Assembly (NCBI RefSeq): GCF_014698735.1
Contig: NZ_JACJTQ010000024.1
Coordinates: 1-64,000 of the forward strand
Direction of reading: 5' to 3'
Length of the DNA stretch: 64,000 nt
Source: Anabaena catenula FACHB-362
GTDB taxonomy: Bacteria; Cyanobacteriota; Cyanobacteriia; Cyanobacteriales; Nostocaceae
Position numbers and translations under genes: made by a program. This document shows, one piece after another, positions 17,580-27,106 of the stretch; the stretch's first letter is position 1, and every line of letters begins with the position of its first letter. Under the pieces are notes generated by a model, which was not told the origin of the DNA, did not search any database, and saw only the letters and a program-made list of their open reading frames with translations.

Positions 17580-18344
17580 CTACGAGGAATTGTCAGAGTG
17601 TTTGTCGTTCAAGGATTGTCTATGGGGAAACAATGTGATCAAAAGCCGATTGATGCTACCTTGTCCGTAAATTTGAGTCCCAAAAGTATTATGGGCTTTA
17701 GTTTCATCTGGGCTGGTAGCTGATTCTGGATTACTGATTTCGGTAGATTCTGGGTGAGTAGGTTGCTCTTGGTCAGAGGCAGCAACCTGAGCCTGTTCCT
17801 CCACTGGGGGAGATTGGCTTTTAGGAGTCGGAGAAGGCCCAGAAACGGAATGAGGCTGGTGTTGGAACTCCACAAAGGCTGAAGCCGAGAAATGAGTTGA
17901 AGAAATTACCGGTTCTTCTGGCTTTTCCTGTTGAACTTTTGTGGAAGTGGAATTATTGGTGGATGGTTCGAGTTGTTGGGTTGTGCCAACTTGGCGACTA
18001 GTGTCTCCCAAAAGAGAACCGGGTGGAACTACTTCTCCAGATGCGACAGAACAGTTGAATACTGTAGTTGCTGCACCAATACAAGCATTAGTGCCAATTG
18101 TGCCTTGACCAACCATCAAAAACCCGGCTCCCAGGTTCACTCCTGCTTCTACTTCTAGAATACCTTCATTGACTTGGAGAATTGACCCCATGCCAATACA
18201 GACACCAGGTCCGATAATAATTTTGCTGTTGGCAGCTGCTTGAATGATTACCCCTGGTGCTAGTACCGCACTGGGATGAATATTCACCTCACCACTAATG
18301 TGAGAATCAAAACTGTTGCCCAGGCGTAGCAGCGGCACAGACAT
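17580..18344 (-). CDS. ccmN: carboxysome assembly protein CcmN
   Basis: CcmN bridges CcmM in the carboxysome core to the CcmK shell. The first ~125 residues are a left-handed beta-helix with hexapeptide repeats (IHPSAVLAPGVIIQAA, IIIGPGVCIGMGS, GTIGTNACIGAATTVFNC). A long Pro/Ser/Glu/Thr-rich linker follows. Near the C-terminus is the encapsulation peptide, an amphipathic helix after YGQGS (INRLLITLFPHRQSL). The ATG at 18344 with AAGGTGA upstream is preferred over the GTG at 18356. It lies between ccmM and ccmO. An AT-rich inverted repeat separates it from ccmM. Confidence 0.95.
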   Translation of the reverse strand: MSVPLLRLGNSFDSHISGEVNIHPSAVLAPGVIIQAAANSKIIIGPGVCIGMGSILQVNEGILEVEAGVNLGAGFLMVGQGTIGTNACIGAATTVFNCSVASGEVVPPGSLLGDTSRQVGTTQQLEPSTNNSTSTKVQQEKPEEPVISSTHFSASAFVEFQHQPHSVSGPSPTPKSQSPPVEEQAQVAASDQEQPTHPESTEISNPESATSPDETKAHNTFGTQIYGQGSINRLLITLFPHRQSLNDKHSDNSS

Positions 18345-18429
18345 GGAATTTGTCACCTTGGAAGCCGGAAAAATGAGTATTGAGAATAATTTTGAGTTGG
18401 GGAGGTGGGGAGAAAATTAAGAATCACCG

Positions 18430-18568
18430 AATTTTAGATTTTAAATTTTGAATTTTGGATTGAAGATTCAAAATCCAAACAGGTCTGAACGCGATAGTGT
18501 CTCGTAGAGAAGCCCCCGACTTCACTGCTGGGGTCAATCTAAAATCTAAAATCTAAAATCCAAAATTG
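18430..18568. repeat. AT-rich inverted repeat with heptamer tandem units between ccmM and ccmN
   Basis: The left arm (18430-18462) and right arm (18535-18568) are imperfect inverted complements built of ATTTTAG/ATTTTGG-type heptamers; the right arm has three consecutive AATCTAA-like units. The ~70-bp centre holds CCCC/GGGG complementarity. The transcript of the ccm operon could fold this into a long hairpin between ccmM and ccmN. It looks like a mobile repeat of the STRR type rather than a designed terminator. Confidence 0.5.
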
Positions 18569-18591
18569 TGTTACCTGTTCCCTGTTCCCTA

Positions 18592-20253
18592 TTATGGACG
18601 TTGGATAATTGCTTCCAATACCCGGCGCTTGGCTGTGGCATCAATACCAATTAAGCGCACATATTCTCCTGGATATTCAGAGAGATATGCTTCCAACGCT
18701 GCGATCGCATCTCGTTCAGATTTAGCCTGAATTTGACCGCAACTAGCCCAAGTACCTGTACGGAAACGGCGTTGGTCTACGTGTTCTAGGCTAATTTTAA
18801 ATCCACCAGCCAATAATTGCCGCAGTTGATCTATTATTTCTGCGCTCAACCGAGTGCTGGTAACTGTTGCCGTGGCAGTAGCAGATCCAGAAGATGCACT
18901 TGCAAATGATTTGGTGCTACCAGATGGGGCTACTTGACCATTTGGACGTTGGATAATGCTTTCTAGTACCCGGCGTTTGGCTTTGGGGTCAATCCCAATC
19001 AACCGCACATACTCGCCTTGATGGTTGTCTATACACTCTTCTAACGCGGAAACCACTTCTTTAGCAGAAGTTGTTTCAATTGGCTTACAGCTGTTCCAAG
19101 AACCTGTGCGGAACCGGCGCTCATCTACGTGTTCTGTACCGATTTTGTATCCGCCTGCTAAAAGTTGACGGATTTGGTCTACTGTTTCGGCGCTGAGTTT
19201 ACTGCTACTGGTGCCGTTACCATTACCATTGCCGTTGTAGCTGCCATTGCTGGAAGCCGCAGATGGCTTAAAGGTGGATGTACTAGCAACTACACCATCT
19301 GGACGTTGGATGATGGTTTCTAATACTCTCCGTCTACCATTGTCAATACCAAACAGACGGACATACTCGCCACTGTGGTCTACCAGACAACTTTCTAAAG
19401 CTGCGATCGCTGCTTCTAAAGACCTGGTTTCAATGGGCTGACAGCTTTGCCATGAACCTGTGCGGAACCGTCTTTGATCAACGTGTTCTGAACCGATTTT
19501 ATACCCTTGTTGTAGTAGATAACGCAACTGATCTACCGTTTCTGCACCCAAGCTATTGCTCGCCACTTCACTACTCCTTTCCAATTCTTCAACAACAATA
19601 CTTGTATAAGATTTAGCCCCAGAAAGATTAAGTTCATCCCGAATGGGTGCAATACACTTGCTATCCGCAGCACAGCGATAACCAGTCCGCAATGCCTGAT
19701 TAATACCGACTACATGATGAGCAAACTGCTGATCTTGAGCTTGTACATCTGGTAATCGGTCAGCTTGCTGCTGGGTAGTAATTATCGCTCCCGAAGGGAC
19801 ATATTTACCTGGGGGGATTTCTACATCTTGAATTAAAGCGTGCATCATCACAATGCAACCTGCACCCACCTTGGCATTAAATACCGTAGAGCGAAAGCCA
19901 ATAAAGGAGTGATCCCCTACATAAGCTGGCCCATGAATTAGAGCCATGTGGGTAATAGAAGCATCTTCACCAACCCAGACCGAGTATTCTTGTTGATCAT
20001 CACCAATTACTCGACCTTGCTCCAAGCCATGAATGACTACACCATCTTGAATATTAGTGTTTTCACCAATATAAAAGGGTGTACCTTCATCGGCTCTGAT
20101 TGAAATCCCTGGAGCAATGATGACATTTGCACCTATCAATACATCCCCAATAATGTTGGCAGAAGAGTGTACAAATGCAGTTTCATGGATTTTGGGTTCA
20201 GCTAAACTCCTTGACCACGGGGTTGGGGGGGCCGCCGTGCTGCGGACTACCAT
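18592..20253 (-). CDS. ccmM: carboxysome scaffold CcmM with gamma-carbonic anhydrase domain and three RbcS-like domains
   Basis: CcmM crosslinks Rubisco into the beta-carboxysome core. Residues ~20-205 are a gamma-carbonic anhydrase beta-helix with metal-site histidines in VVIHGLE and [18 protein letters not shown], and the C-terminal cysteine pair CAADSKC that forms the activating disulfide in catalytically active CcmM. Three small-subunit-like domains follow (each with VDQ-R-LL, KI--EHVD-RRFRTG-W and EYVRLIGID signatures), separated by Ser/Thr/Gly/Asn-rich linkers. The start ATG has AGGAGGA seven bases upstream. A strong internal ribosome site at 19566 should make the short M35 form. 553 residues is the usual size for a three-repeat CcmM. 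Confidence 0.97.
   Translation of the reverse strand: MVVRSTAAPPTPWSRSLAEPKIHETAFVHSSANIIGDVLIGANVIIAPGISIRADEGTPFYIGENTNIQDGVVIHGLEQGRVIGDDQQEYSVWVGEDASITHMALIHGPAYVGDHSFIGFRSTVFNAKVGAGCIVMMHALIQDVEIPPGKYVPSGAIITTQQQADRLPDVQAQDQQFAHHVVGINQALRTGYRCAADSKCIAPIRDELNLSGAKSYTSIVVEELERSSEVASNSLGAETVDQLRYLLQQGYKIGSEHVDQRRFRTGSWQSCQPIETRSLEAAIAALESCLVDHSGEYVRLFGIDNGRRRVLETIIQRPDGVVASTSTFKPSAASSNGSYNGNGNGNGTSSSKLSAETVDQIRQLLAGGYKIGTEHVDERRFRTGSWNSCKPIETTSAKEVVSALEECIDNHQGEYVRLIGIDPKAKRRVLESIIQRPNGQVAPSGSTKSFASASSGSATATATVTSTRLSAEIIDQLRQLLAGGFKISLEHVDQRRFRTGTWASCGQIQAKSERDAIAALEAYLSEYPGEYVRLIGIDATAKRRVLEAIIQRP
19564..19580 (-). promoter_or_regulatory. internal ribosome binding site and GTG start for short CcmM (M35)
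   Basis: Within ccmM, just before the first small-subunit-like domain, the coding strand reads AAGGAG, seven bases, then GTG at 19566, in frame with ccmM (codon 230). Translation from it would give 324 residues (18592-19566), the size of the known M35 isoform that contains only the Rubisco-binding repeats. The position matches the internal start established in Synechococcus CcmM. Confidence 0.8.
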
Positions 20254-20378
20254 TGGGACATTCCTCCTGAATTAAGCTTTTTGTTAGTAGTCGGTTGCTA
20301 CGCTCCAATTCAAAATTCAGCGTTCAAAACAGTCAATCAATTTTGAATTTTGAATTTTGAATTCCCCGTCAGGGGTGA

Positions 20379-20681
20379 CTATCTATATTGTTCTTTTTTG
20401 CTGTAGATGAGGCGATCTTCAACATGAATGGTGTCTATTATCGCCACTACTGCTGCATCTAACGGACGTTGTTCATTGCCTAGAACTTGACGAGCGGCAC
20501 CGTTACGACTGACCAGTACCCACTCTTCCACTCCTGCACCCACACTATCGGCTGCTACCTCGTATTCTGGCAGGAGGTTTCCGTCTTCATCTACTAATTG
20601 CAACAGCAGTAGTTTGACACCTCTAAGACTTGGATCTTTTTGCGTGCTAACTACTGTGCCACGAACTTTGGCAATTTGCAT
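20379..20681 (-). CDS. ccmL: carboxysome vertex protein CcmL
   Basis: This is a 100-residue pentameric EutN/CcmL-family protein that caps the vertices of the icosahedral shell. Signatures are MQIAKVRGTVVSTQKDPSLRG, KLLLLQLVDEDG, AADSVGAGVEEWVLVSRNGAARQV and DAAVVAIIDTIHVE. Length is normal. It starts 6 nt after the ccmK1 stop, inside the operon, and precedes ccmM by 125 nt of AT-rich repeated sequence (ATTTTGA units and a small CCCC/GGGG hairpin near 20362). Confidence 0.97.
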   Translation of the reverse strand: MQIAKVRGTVVSTQKDPSLRGVKLLLLQLVDEDGNLLPEYEVAADSVGAGVEEWVLVSRNGAARQVLGNEQRPLDAAVVAIIDTIHVEDRLIYSKKEQYR

Positions 20682-20687
20682 TATAAA

Positions 20688-21032
20688 TTACGGTCTTCTA
20701 CCGAAAGGACGAATTGCGTTTACACCTTCCCGGAATTGTTCTACATCTTCGGTATAACGAATTGGTAGGACATATTCCAAGTTTTCGTGAGGACGAGCAA
20801 TGATGTGAGTAGACAGCACTTGTCCACCATTGACTCGTTTTACATTTTCAATCCCTGCTGCTACTGAAGCTTGTACTTCAGAAACGTCGCCCCGAACGAT
20901 GACTGTCACTCTGCCGCTACCGATTTTTTCGTATCCTACTAGTGTAACGCGAGCGGCTTTCACCATCGCATCAGCAGCTTCTACTACTGCTGGAAAGCCC
21001 AGCGTTTCAACCATTCCCACTGCAATTGACAT
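20688..21032 (-). CDS. ccmK1: carboxysome shell hexamer CcmK (CcmK1-like)
   Basis: This is a single BMC-domain shell protein forming hexameric facets whose central pore is lined by the KIGS loop ([20 protein letters not shown]). At 114 residues it has the C-terminal extension ([15 protein letters not shown]) that marks the CcmK1 type compared with the shorter CcmK2. It is second in the operon, 114 nt downstream of the other ccmK and 6 nt from ccmL. Confidence 0.95.
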   Translation of the reverse strand: MSIAVGMVETLGFPAVVEAADAMVKAARVTLVGYEKIGSGRVTVIVRGDVSEVQASVAAGIENVKRVNGGQVLSTHIIARPHENLEYVLPIRYTEDVEQFREGVNAIRPFGRRP

Positions 21033-21146
21033 TAGTTTTCATCCTTAAATTAAGTTTATGGCTTGCGCCACGCTGGTCTTGTTCAGACCGGGCAAAAATT
21101 TCCACTCAAGCAAGCAACCCCGTTAATCACTTTGTTTAAACAGTTT

Positions 21147-21455
21147 TTAAGTCCGGAACTGTTCTACTGCTTCTGTATACCGAATCGGTAAGACGTATTC
21201 TAGGTTTTCGTGGGGACGGGCAATGATGTGTGTGGATAACACTTCACCACCGTTGACTCTTCTAGCTGCTTCGACACCAGCCGCTACTGAAGCTTGCACT
21301 TCAGATACATCTCCCCGGACAATCACGGTAACACGAGCGCTACCGATTTTTTCATATCCTACTAGGGTAACGCGAGCTGCTTTCACCATCGCATCAGCAG
21401 CTTCTACTACTGCCGGAAAGCCTTTCGTTTCAATCATTCCAACTGCAATTGGCAT
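21147..21455 (-). CDS. ccmK2: carboxysome shell hexamer CcmK (CcmK2-like)
   Basis: This is a 102-residue BMC-domain protein, the major facet component of the beta-carboxysome. The pore loop is KIGS in [20 protein letters not shown], and it ends soon after the conserved [22 protein letters not shown], as CcmK2 does. It is about 85-90% identical to the following ccmK, indicating tandem duplication. It is the promoter-proximal gene of ccmK2-K1-L-M-N-O. Confidence 0.95.
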   Translation of the reverse strand: MPIAVGMIETKGFPAVVEAADAMVKAARVTLVGYEKIGSARVTVIVRGDVSEVQASVAAGVEAARRVNGGEVLSTHIIARPHENLEYVLPIRYTEAVEQFRT

Positions 21456-22113
21456 CGCAGAACTCCTAAAAAATTAATTCAATCTGTACTATGGGTTGAA
21501 ATTTTTGACGGGGATGCTCATCTTGAGCGAAGAAAACACTTCTAAAATTAAGCATAGGAAACCTTGGCATCCCTGGCAACATAAATTACTATAATAGTTT
21601 GTAATAAAAAAGTTTTAAAAAACTTAACAAAACTTAATAGCCCCTCTCATGAGATCAAAGTTCACGGATTCCTAGAGGGGACGCTTATGCTTTATAATTT
21701 CTTTATTACATTTAGAAAATAACATTCATAACCAGGGCTAATCCTATCGGATCTGGGGCATCCAGAGGCTGTATATTATACTGTCTCAGTCTTTTTTCAT
21801 GTTTTGCTATCTGTACATAGACTAATTAAAAGATATATAATTTTTTTTAATATATTCTATAAAATTCTTTGTTCAGAGTAGAAATAGAAATTTACAACCA
21901 GAGAATTTCTGAAAACATATAAAAGCATTTAAATATGTAAAGTTATATTTAACTGCCATTTAATAACGGAGGCTAAAGTAAAAATGCTCATTTAAGTTTA
22001 TGGTAAAAATAGTTAAGAAAAACTTGATTTTAGCAAAATTAATTTTTTTTTAGCGAATGATGGTTTTAAGGCTATTTAAGAAACTAAAGGTTGAGTGATC
22101 AAGGAAAATCTAA
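21456..22113. promoter_or_regulatory. divergent control region of the ccm operon and ndhF4-ndhD4-cupB
   Basis: This 658-bp AT-rich region separates the first ccmK from ndhF4 and holds both promoters. It contains a CCCCTCT (21641-21647) / AGAGGGG (21674-21680) inverted repeat in what would be the ccm leader. There are also many T-rich runs. I cannot point to certain LysR boxes (T-N11-A is too permissive), but the arrangement lets one LysR regulator act on both carbon-concentrating units. No open frame worth calling was seen. Confidence 0.6.
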
Positions 22114-23970
22114 ATGAATGAGTTTTTATATTTTACAAGTTGGTTTGTGCCTTTTTATAGCTTATTAGGTGCTATTTTAACCTTGCCGTGGGGAATGGGA
22201 ATAATTCAACGTACAGGGCCAAGACCTGCGGCCTACTTCAACTTGTTGACGACTCTTTTGGCTTTTTTCCATAGCTTATTTGTATTTAACGATATATGGG
22301 AGAGAGAACCAAAAACCTTAGTAGTTAATTGGTTCCAAGCTGCGGATTTCAATTTATCATTTGCGTTGGAAATCTCACCAGTCAGTATAGGGGCAATAGT
22401 TTTAATTACAGGATTAAGTCTGTTAGCCCAAATTTATGCCCTGGGTTACATGGAAAAAGACTGGTCGTTAGCACGCTTTTTTGGACTGCTAGGATTTTTT
22501 GAAGCCGCACTGAGTGGTTTAGCGATTAGCGATTCTTTGTTCCTCAGTTATGCCCTATTAGAAGTTCTAACCCTTTCCACTTACTTACTGGTGGGATTTT
22601 GGTATGCTCAACCATTGGTAGTCACAGCAGCGCGAGATGCTTTTTTAACAAAGCGGGTGGGAGATTTGTTACTGCTAATGGCTGTGGTCACACTTTCTAC
22701 TTTAGCAGGTAGTTTGAACTTTTCCGATTTGTATGAGTGGGCGCAAACTGCTGAGTTAAATCCACTAACATCAACCTTGTTAGGTGTGGCTTTGATAGCC
22801 GGACCTGCGGGTAAGTGCGCTCAATTTCCCCTGCACCTGTGGTTAGATGAGGCAATGGAAGGGCCTAACCCAGCGTCGGTAATGCGAAACTCACTAGTGG
22901 TAGCTGGTGGGGCTTATGTGTTATACAAGATTCAACCATTGTTAGCACTATCGCCAGTGGCACTGAATGCCTTGGTAGTTATGGGTACGGTGACAGCGCT
23001 AGGTGCAACATTGGTATCACTAGCCCAAATTGATATTAAACGGGCTTTATCTCACTCAACCAGTGCCTATATGGGATTGGTGTTTTTAGCAGTGGGCTTA
23101 GAACAAGGGGGCGTGGCTCTCATGTTACTGTTAACCCATGCGATCGCTAAAGCATTATTATTTATGAGTTCTGGTTCAATCATATATACCACCCAAAGTC
23201 AAGACTTGACAGAAATGGGTGGTTTGTGGTCACGAATGCCAGCTACTACCACCGCCTTTGTTGTCGGTTCAGCAGGAATGGTGACATTGCTACCACTGGG
23301 AAGCTTTTGGGCAATGTTAGGATGGGCTGATGGCTTAGTGAAAGTTAGCCCTTGGGTAATTGTGGTTTTAGTGTTAGTCAATGGCTTGACAGCATTAAAT
23401 TTAACTAGAATCTTCCGCTTAGTCTTTTGGGGAACACCACAGCCGAAAACCCGCCGCGCCCCAGAAGTAGGTTGGCAAATGGCCTTCCCCATGGTGACAT
23501 TGACTATATTGACACTACTATTACCCCTGATGCTTCAGCAATGGTATTTACTACCTAGCTGGGAAAGTATTGATTGGTATATATTATTGTCGTTACTAGC
23601 TTCTACCTTATTGGGTGTGGGTATTGGTTCGACAATTTATCTGCACAAAGCTTGGTCAAGATCAAGAATTCTGGCTTGGAGATTTATCCAAGACTTGTTA
23701 GGTTATGACTTTTACATTGACCGAGTTTATCGCCTCACTATTGTCAGTGCAGTAGCTTTATTATCCAGGATTTCTGCATGGAGCGATCGCTATTTAGTAG
23801 ATGGTCTGGTAAACTTAGTCGGCTTTGCGGCAATTTTTAGCGGGCAAAGTCTAAAGTACAGCATTTCTGGTCAATCCCAAGGCTATATGTTGACTATTTT
23901 GGTAGTGATTAGCGTCCTGGGTTTTGTCATCAGTTTGTCATTAGGTTTATTCGATAAATTACCTTTTTAG
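22114..23970 (+). CDS. ndhF4: NDH-1 subunit NdhF4 (CO2 uptake complex NDH-1MS')
   Basis: This is a 618-residue NuoL/NdhF-family proton-pumping subunit with about 16 hydrophobic segments. Core motifs are LLEVLTLSTYLLVGFWYAQ, AAGPAGKCAQFPLHLWLDEAMEGP-type (ALIAGPAGKCAQFPLHLW, MEGPNPASVMRNS), DIKRALSHSTSAYMGLVFL and LTHAIAKALLFMSSGSI. Grouping with ndhD4 and a CupA/CupB-family gene assigns it to the F4 type, whose complex converts CO2 to bicarbonate at the thylakoid membrane. The first gene of a three-gene plus-strand operon, divergent from ccm. Confidence 0.9.
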   Translation: MNEFLYFTSWFVPFYSLLGAILTLPWGMGIIQRTGPRPAAYFNLLTTLLAFFHSLFVFNDIWEREPKTLVVNWFQAADFNLSFALEISPVSIGAIVLITGLSLLAQIYALGYMEKDWSLARFFGLLGFFEAALSGLAISDSLFLSYALLEVLTLSTYLLVGFWYAQPLVVTAARDAFLTKRVGDLLLLMAVVTLSTLAGSLNFSDLYEWAQTAELNPLTSTLLGVALIAGPAGKCAQFPLHLWLDEAMEGPNPASVMRNSLVVAGGAYVLYKIQPLLALSPVALNALVVMGTVTALGATLVSLAQIDIKRALSHSTSAYMGLVFLAVGLEQGGVALMLLLTHAIAKALLFMSSGSIIYTTQSQDLTEMGGLWSRMPATTTAFVVGSAGMVTLLPLGSFWAMLGWADGLVKVSPWVIVVLVLVNGLTALNLTRIFRLVFWGTPQPKTRRAPEVGWQMAFPMVTLTILTLLLPLMLQQWYLLPSWESIDWYILLSLLASTLLGVGIGSTIYLHKAWSRSRILAWRFIQDLLGYDFYIDRVYRLTIVSAVALLSRISAWSDRYLVDGLVNLVGFAAIFSGQSLKYSISGQSQGYMLTILVVISVLGFVISLSLGLFDKLPF

Positions 23971-24064
23971 GAGGCTGGAGGCAGTCTTGCTGGAGATAAT
24001 GATGATTTTTCTCATCTTCCCACCTCCCTATCTTCCCACTTTCCCATCTTCTTAACACTTGCTT

Positions 24065-25564
24065 ATGCTGAGTACGTTGATTTTGCTGCCGTTGCTGGGT
24101 GCAACTCTAATAGGTTTCTATCCTGCTACTATGAGTGGGAAACTTTCCCGCAGATTGGCTTTAGGCTGTGCTGTAATTACTTTCTTATGGACAGTTTTTC
24201 TAGCCATTCAGTTTAATCCAGGGGAAATTGGACAACAGTTTCCTGAGTCACTGCCCTGGGTAGATGCTTTAGGCTTAAACTATAATTTAGGAATAGATGG
24301 TTTATCATTGCCACTGGTATTGTTAAATGGACTTTTAACCTGCATTGCCATCTATAGCAGCGATGAATCTCTTCAACGTCCCAGATTTTATTATTCCTTA
24401 ATCCTACTGTTAAGTGTTGGGGTAATTGGAGCCTTTTTATCACAGGATTTATTGTTATTTTTCATATTTTACGAGTTGGAACTGATTCCCCTCTATCTGC
24501 TAATTGCAATTTGGGGTGGTGAAAGACGCGGTTATGCAGCGACTAAATTTCTGATTTATACTGCTGTTTCCGCCATCTTTATTTTAGCCAGTTTCTTGGG
24601 AATGGTTTGGCTGAGTGGTTCTCCTAGTTTTGGACTAGGGACTTTGAACGCCCAAAACTTATCTTTGGCCACACAACTGTTGCTACTAGGAGGAATTTTG
24701 GTGGGTTTTGGCATTAAAATTCCCCTCGTTCCTTTCCATACTTGGTTACCAGATGCCCACGTCGAAGCTTCCACACCAATCTCTGTACTGTTGGCTGGAG
24801 TATTGTTGAAATTAGGAACTTACGGTTTATTGCGGTTTGGGATGAACTTGTTACCTGAAGCTTGGGCATATGTAGCCCCTTGGTTGGCAACATGGGCAGT
24901 GATTAGTGTGCTGTTTGGTGCATCTTGTGCGATCGCGCAAACAGATATGAAAAAAATGGTAGCCTATAGTTCTATCGGACACATGGGCTACGTCTTGTTA
25001 GCCGCTGCTGCTGCCACACCTGTAAGTGTATTAGGTGCTGTCATGCAAATGATTAGTCACGGCTTAATTTCCGCCCTGATGTTTCTGCTGGTGGGAGTTG
25101 TATATAAAAAAGCAGGTAGCCGTGATTTAGATGTGCTTCGCGGGCTGCTAAACCCAGAACGGGGAATGCCTGTGATTGGTACTTTGATGGTTTTAGGAGT
25201 TATGGCCAGCGCAGGTATACCAGGAATGGTGGGGTTTATTTCCGAATTCATCATTTTTCGGGGTAGTTTAGCCGTTTTCCCCATCCAAACATTGATATCA
25301 ATGCTAGGTACAGGTTTAACTGCCGTTTACTTCTTAATTCTGCTCAATCGTGCCTTTTTTGGGCGTTTATCTGCACAGGTGAGCAATTTACCCAGAGTAT
25401 ATTGGAGCGATCGCATTCCTGCATTTATCCTAGCTCTATTAATTGTCATTTTCGGTATCCAACCCTCTTGGTTAGTGCATTTAACTGAACCTACAATCAC
25501 AGCAATGGTAAACACACCAAACCTAGTTGCAACTGTGTCAGTAGATAAACCTGGGAAAACTTAA
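24065..25564 (+). CDS. ndhD4: NDH-1 subunit NdhD4
   Basis: This is a 499-residue NuoM/NdhD-family membrane subunit. Motifs include LGLNYNLGIDGLSLPLVLLN, FFIFYELELIPLYLLIAIWGG, IKIPLVPFHTWLPDAHVEAS and DMKKMVAYSSIGHMGYVLL, containing the conserved Glu, Lys and His of the proton channel. I use the ATG at 24065 (MLSTLILLP) rather than the TTG two codons upstream. It follows ndhF4 by 94 nt and precedes cupB by about 100 nt. With NdhF4 and CupB it forms the constitutive low-affinity CO2 uptake module. Confidence 0.92.
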   Translation: MLSTLILLPLLGATLIGFYPATMSGKLSRRLALGCAVITFLWTVFLAIQFNPGEIGQQFPESLPWVDALGLNYNLGIDGLSLPLVLLNGLLTCIAIYSSDESLQRPRFYYSLILLLSVGVIGAFLSQDLLLFFIFYELELIPLYLLIAIWGGERRGYAATKFLIYTAVSAIFILASFLGMVWLSGSPSFGLGTLNAQNLSLATQLLLLGGILVGFGIKIPLVPFHTWLPDAHVEASTPISVLLAGVLLKLGTYGLLRFGMNLLPEAWAYVAPWLATWAVISVLFGASCAIAQTDMKKMVAYSSIGHMGYVLLAAAAATPVSVLGAVMQMISHGLISALMFLLVGVVYKKAGSRDLDVLRGLLNPERGMPVIGTLMVLGVMASAGIPGMVGFISEFIIFRGSLAVFPIQTLISMLGTGLTAVYFLILLNRAFFGRLSAQVSNLPRVYWSDRIPAFILALLIVIFGIQPSWLVHLTEPTITAMVNTPNLVATVSVDKPGKT

Positions 25565-25665
25565 AAAGTGTTGGGTTTGTAGTAGTGCTTAATCTCTACT
25601 ACAATCTCATCTGTCACTTCCTTTCCCTCAACCTTATTTATTTTTAATTGTCTGGAGAAATAGTA

Positions 25666-26796
25666 ATGCTTAATGTTAAAAATAGACCTGTAAATCACCC
25701 TTTATCGGAATATATTAAACGCTTAGAAAATGGAGAAGCATTACTTAAAGATACTCCAGAAAATGTTTTGGAAGTAGTTGGTATTCTCAAAAGCTATGGT
25801 GTAGTTTTAGATGCTTATTCCCAAAACCTCATTTACATAGCTGAAAATCAGTTTTTAGTAATTTTTCCCTTTTTTAAATACTTTAATGGAGAAGTTTCTT
25901 TCTCAAAATTACTCCATCACTGGTGGCATGACAGAATTAATTTTGAGTATGCTGAATATTGCATGAAAACCATGATGTGGCATGGTGGCGGGGGATTAGA
26001 TGCATATCTAGATACAAAAGAATTTCAAGAATTAGCTAAAGCTGTTATTACTGCTAAATTAACAAATGATCCCTTAATGCAGGGACTGAATCAACTTTTT
26101 CCAGACTTTTTAATAGAACAGTTACGCGTCTCTGCTTATTACACTGGTTTGGGTCAATTTTGGCGGGTGATGGCAGATATGTTTCTGAGCCTATCAGATC
26201 GTTATGATCAAGGCGAAATTACATCAATTCCCCAAGTTGTAGATCACATTAAAACAGCTTTGGTAGCAGATGCAGTTAAGCCAATTACTTATGCAGTCAA
26301 AATTAGGGATAAAGTCTATGACATTATTCCCAAATCAGCAGGTTTAACTTTTCTTGCCGATACAGCAGTACCTTATGTAGAAGCTATTTTCTTCCGAGGA
26401 ACTCCTTTCATGGGCGTAGTGTCCTACAATGCCCAAGCATATCAAATTCCACCAGATCAATCTCGATTTGAGTATGGTGCATTATACGCAGATCCTTTAC
26501 CTATTGGTGGTGCAGGTATTCCCCCCACCTTGTTAATGCAGGATATGCGCCATTACTTACCAGAATATTTACATAATATTTATCGTCGCAGTCTTCGGGG
26601 TGAAGATGATTTGCGGGTACAAATTTGTATGAGTTTTCAAAAGTCGATGTTTTGCGTAACTACAGCAGCGATTTTAGGATTATTACCTTATCCGCTAGAT
26701 ACTCAAGATTTAGATGAAAAAAAAGCAAATAGAGTTTATTTACAAAAGTGGTTAGATAGATTAAAGAATTCGCAGATATTGACAGTGAATAAATAA
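25666..26796 (+). CDS. cupB: CO2 hydration protein CupB (ChpX)
   Basis: This is a 376-residue protein of the ChpX/ChpY (CO2 hydration) family that docks on NdhF/NdhD and is thought to carry out light-driven CO2 hydration as a carbonic-anhydrase-like centre. HHWWHDRINFEYAEYCMKT and MWHGGGGLDAYLDTKEFQEL provide potential metal ligands; DIIPKSAGLTFLADTAVPYVEA and FFRGTPFMGVVSYNAQ are family blocks. The ATG at 25666 has GGAG eight bases upstream; the frame is open to a TTG at 25648. The length (CupA is longer) and ndhF4/ndhD4 linkage favour CupB. Confidence 0.88.
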   Translation: MLNVKNRPVNHPLSEYIKRLENGEALLKDTPENVLEVVGILKSYGVVLDAYSQNLIYIAENQFLVIFPFFKYFNGEVSFSKLLHHWWHDRINFEYAEYCMKTMMWHGGGGLDAYLDTKEFQELAKAVITAKLTNDPLMQGLNQLFPDFLIEQLRVSAYYTGLGQFWRVMADMFLSLSDRYDQGEITSIPQVVDHIKTALVADAVKPITYAVKIRDKVYDIIPKSAGLTFLADTAVPYVEAIFFRGTPFMGVVSYNAQAYQIPPDQSRFEYGALYADPLPIGGAGIPPTLLMQDMRHYLPEYLHNIYRRSLRGEDDLRVQICMSFQKSMFCVTTAAILGLLPYPLDTQDLDEKKANRVYLQKWLDRLKNSQILTVNK

Positions 26797-26844
26797 TATG
26801 CTGTCCGATTGACTACTTATAATTAGACATCTGGTGGAAAATAA

Positions 26845-26883
26845 TGTAGAGCCGAGAATCCCTACCCATGTAACGTCTCTACA
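26845..26883. repeat. diverged palindromic repeat related to the one in mnmE
   Basis: TGTAGAG at the left and GTAACGTCTCTACA at the right are the arms of the same palindrome seen at 10288-10317; the left arm has decayed. It lies in the 310-bp gap between cupB and desB and may form a weak hairpin after cupB. The rest of that gap holds only the desB terminator. Confidence 0.45.
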
Positions 26884-27030
26884 AGGGTTCTAGGAAACGC
26901 ACATTTAATTTTCACTCCTATGTCTATTAGGGAACCGCGCGGGGAGGCTGAGAGTTTTTTGATAAGCAATTAACCGGACTTGATATAAGAGGATTCCCAG
27001 ATTTCAACACCTAAAGTAGACAATTTTAAA

Positions 27031-27057
27031 CAAAAAAAAGTCCGCCGGGGCGGACTT
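27031..27057 (-). terminator. rho-independent terminator of desB
   Basis: Nine-bp perfect stem AAGTCCGCC/GGCGGACTT (27038-27057) with a minimal loop; on the minus strand it is followed by a run of eight T. It lies 50 nt after the stop of desB, which is read on the same strand. Confidence 0.9.
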
Positions 27058-27106
27058 CATTTATATAAACCCACACTTCTAGTCTGTAGGGAAATTGGAA
27101 GACAAT

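Noticed and set aside
17639-18158. Open frames on both strands overlapping the ccmN linker
   Set aside because: Shadows generated by the biased Pro/Ser/Glu codons of the CcmN linker.
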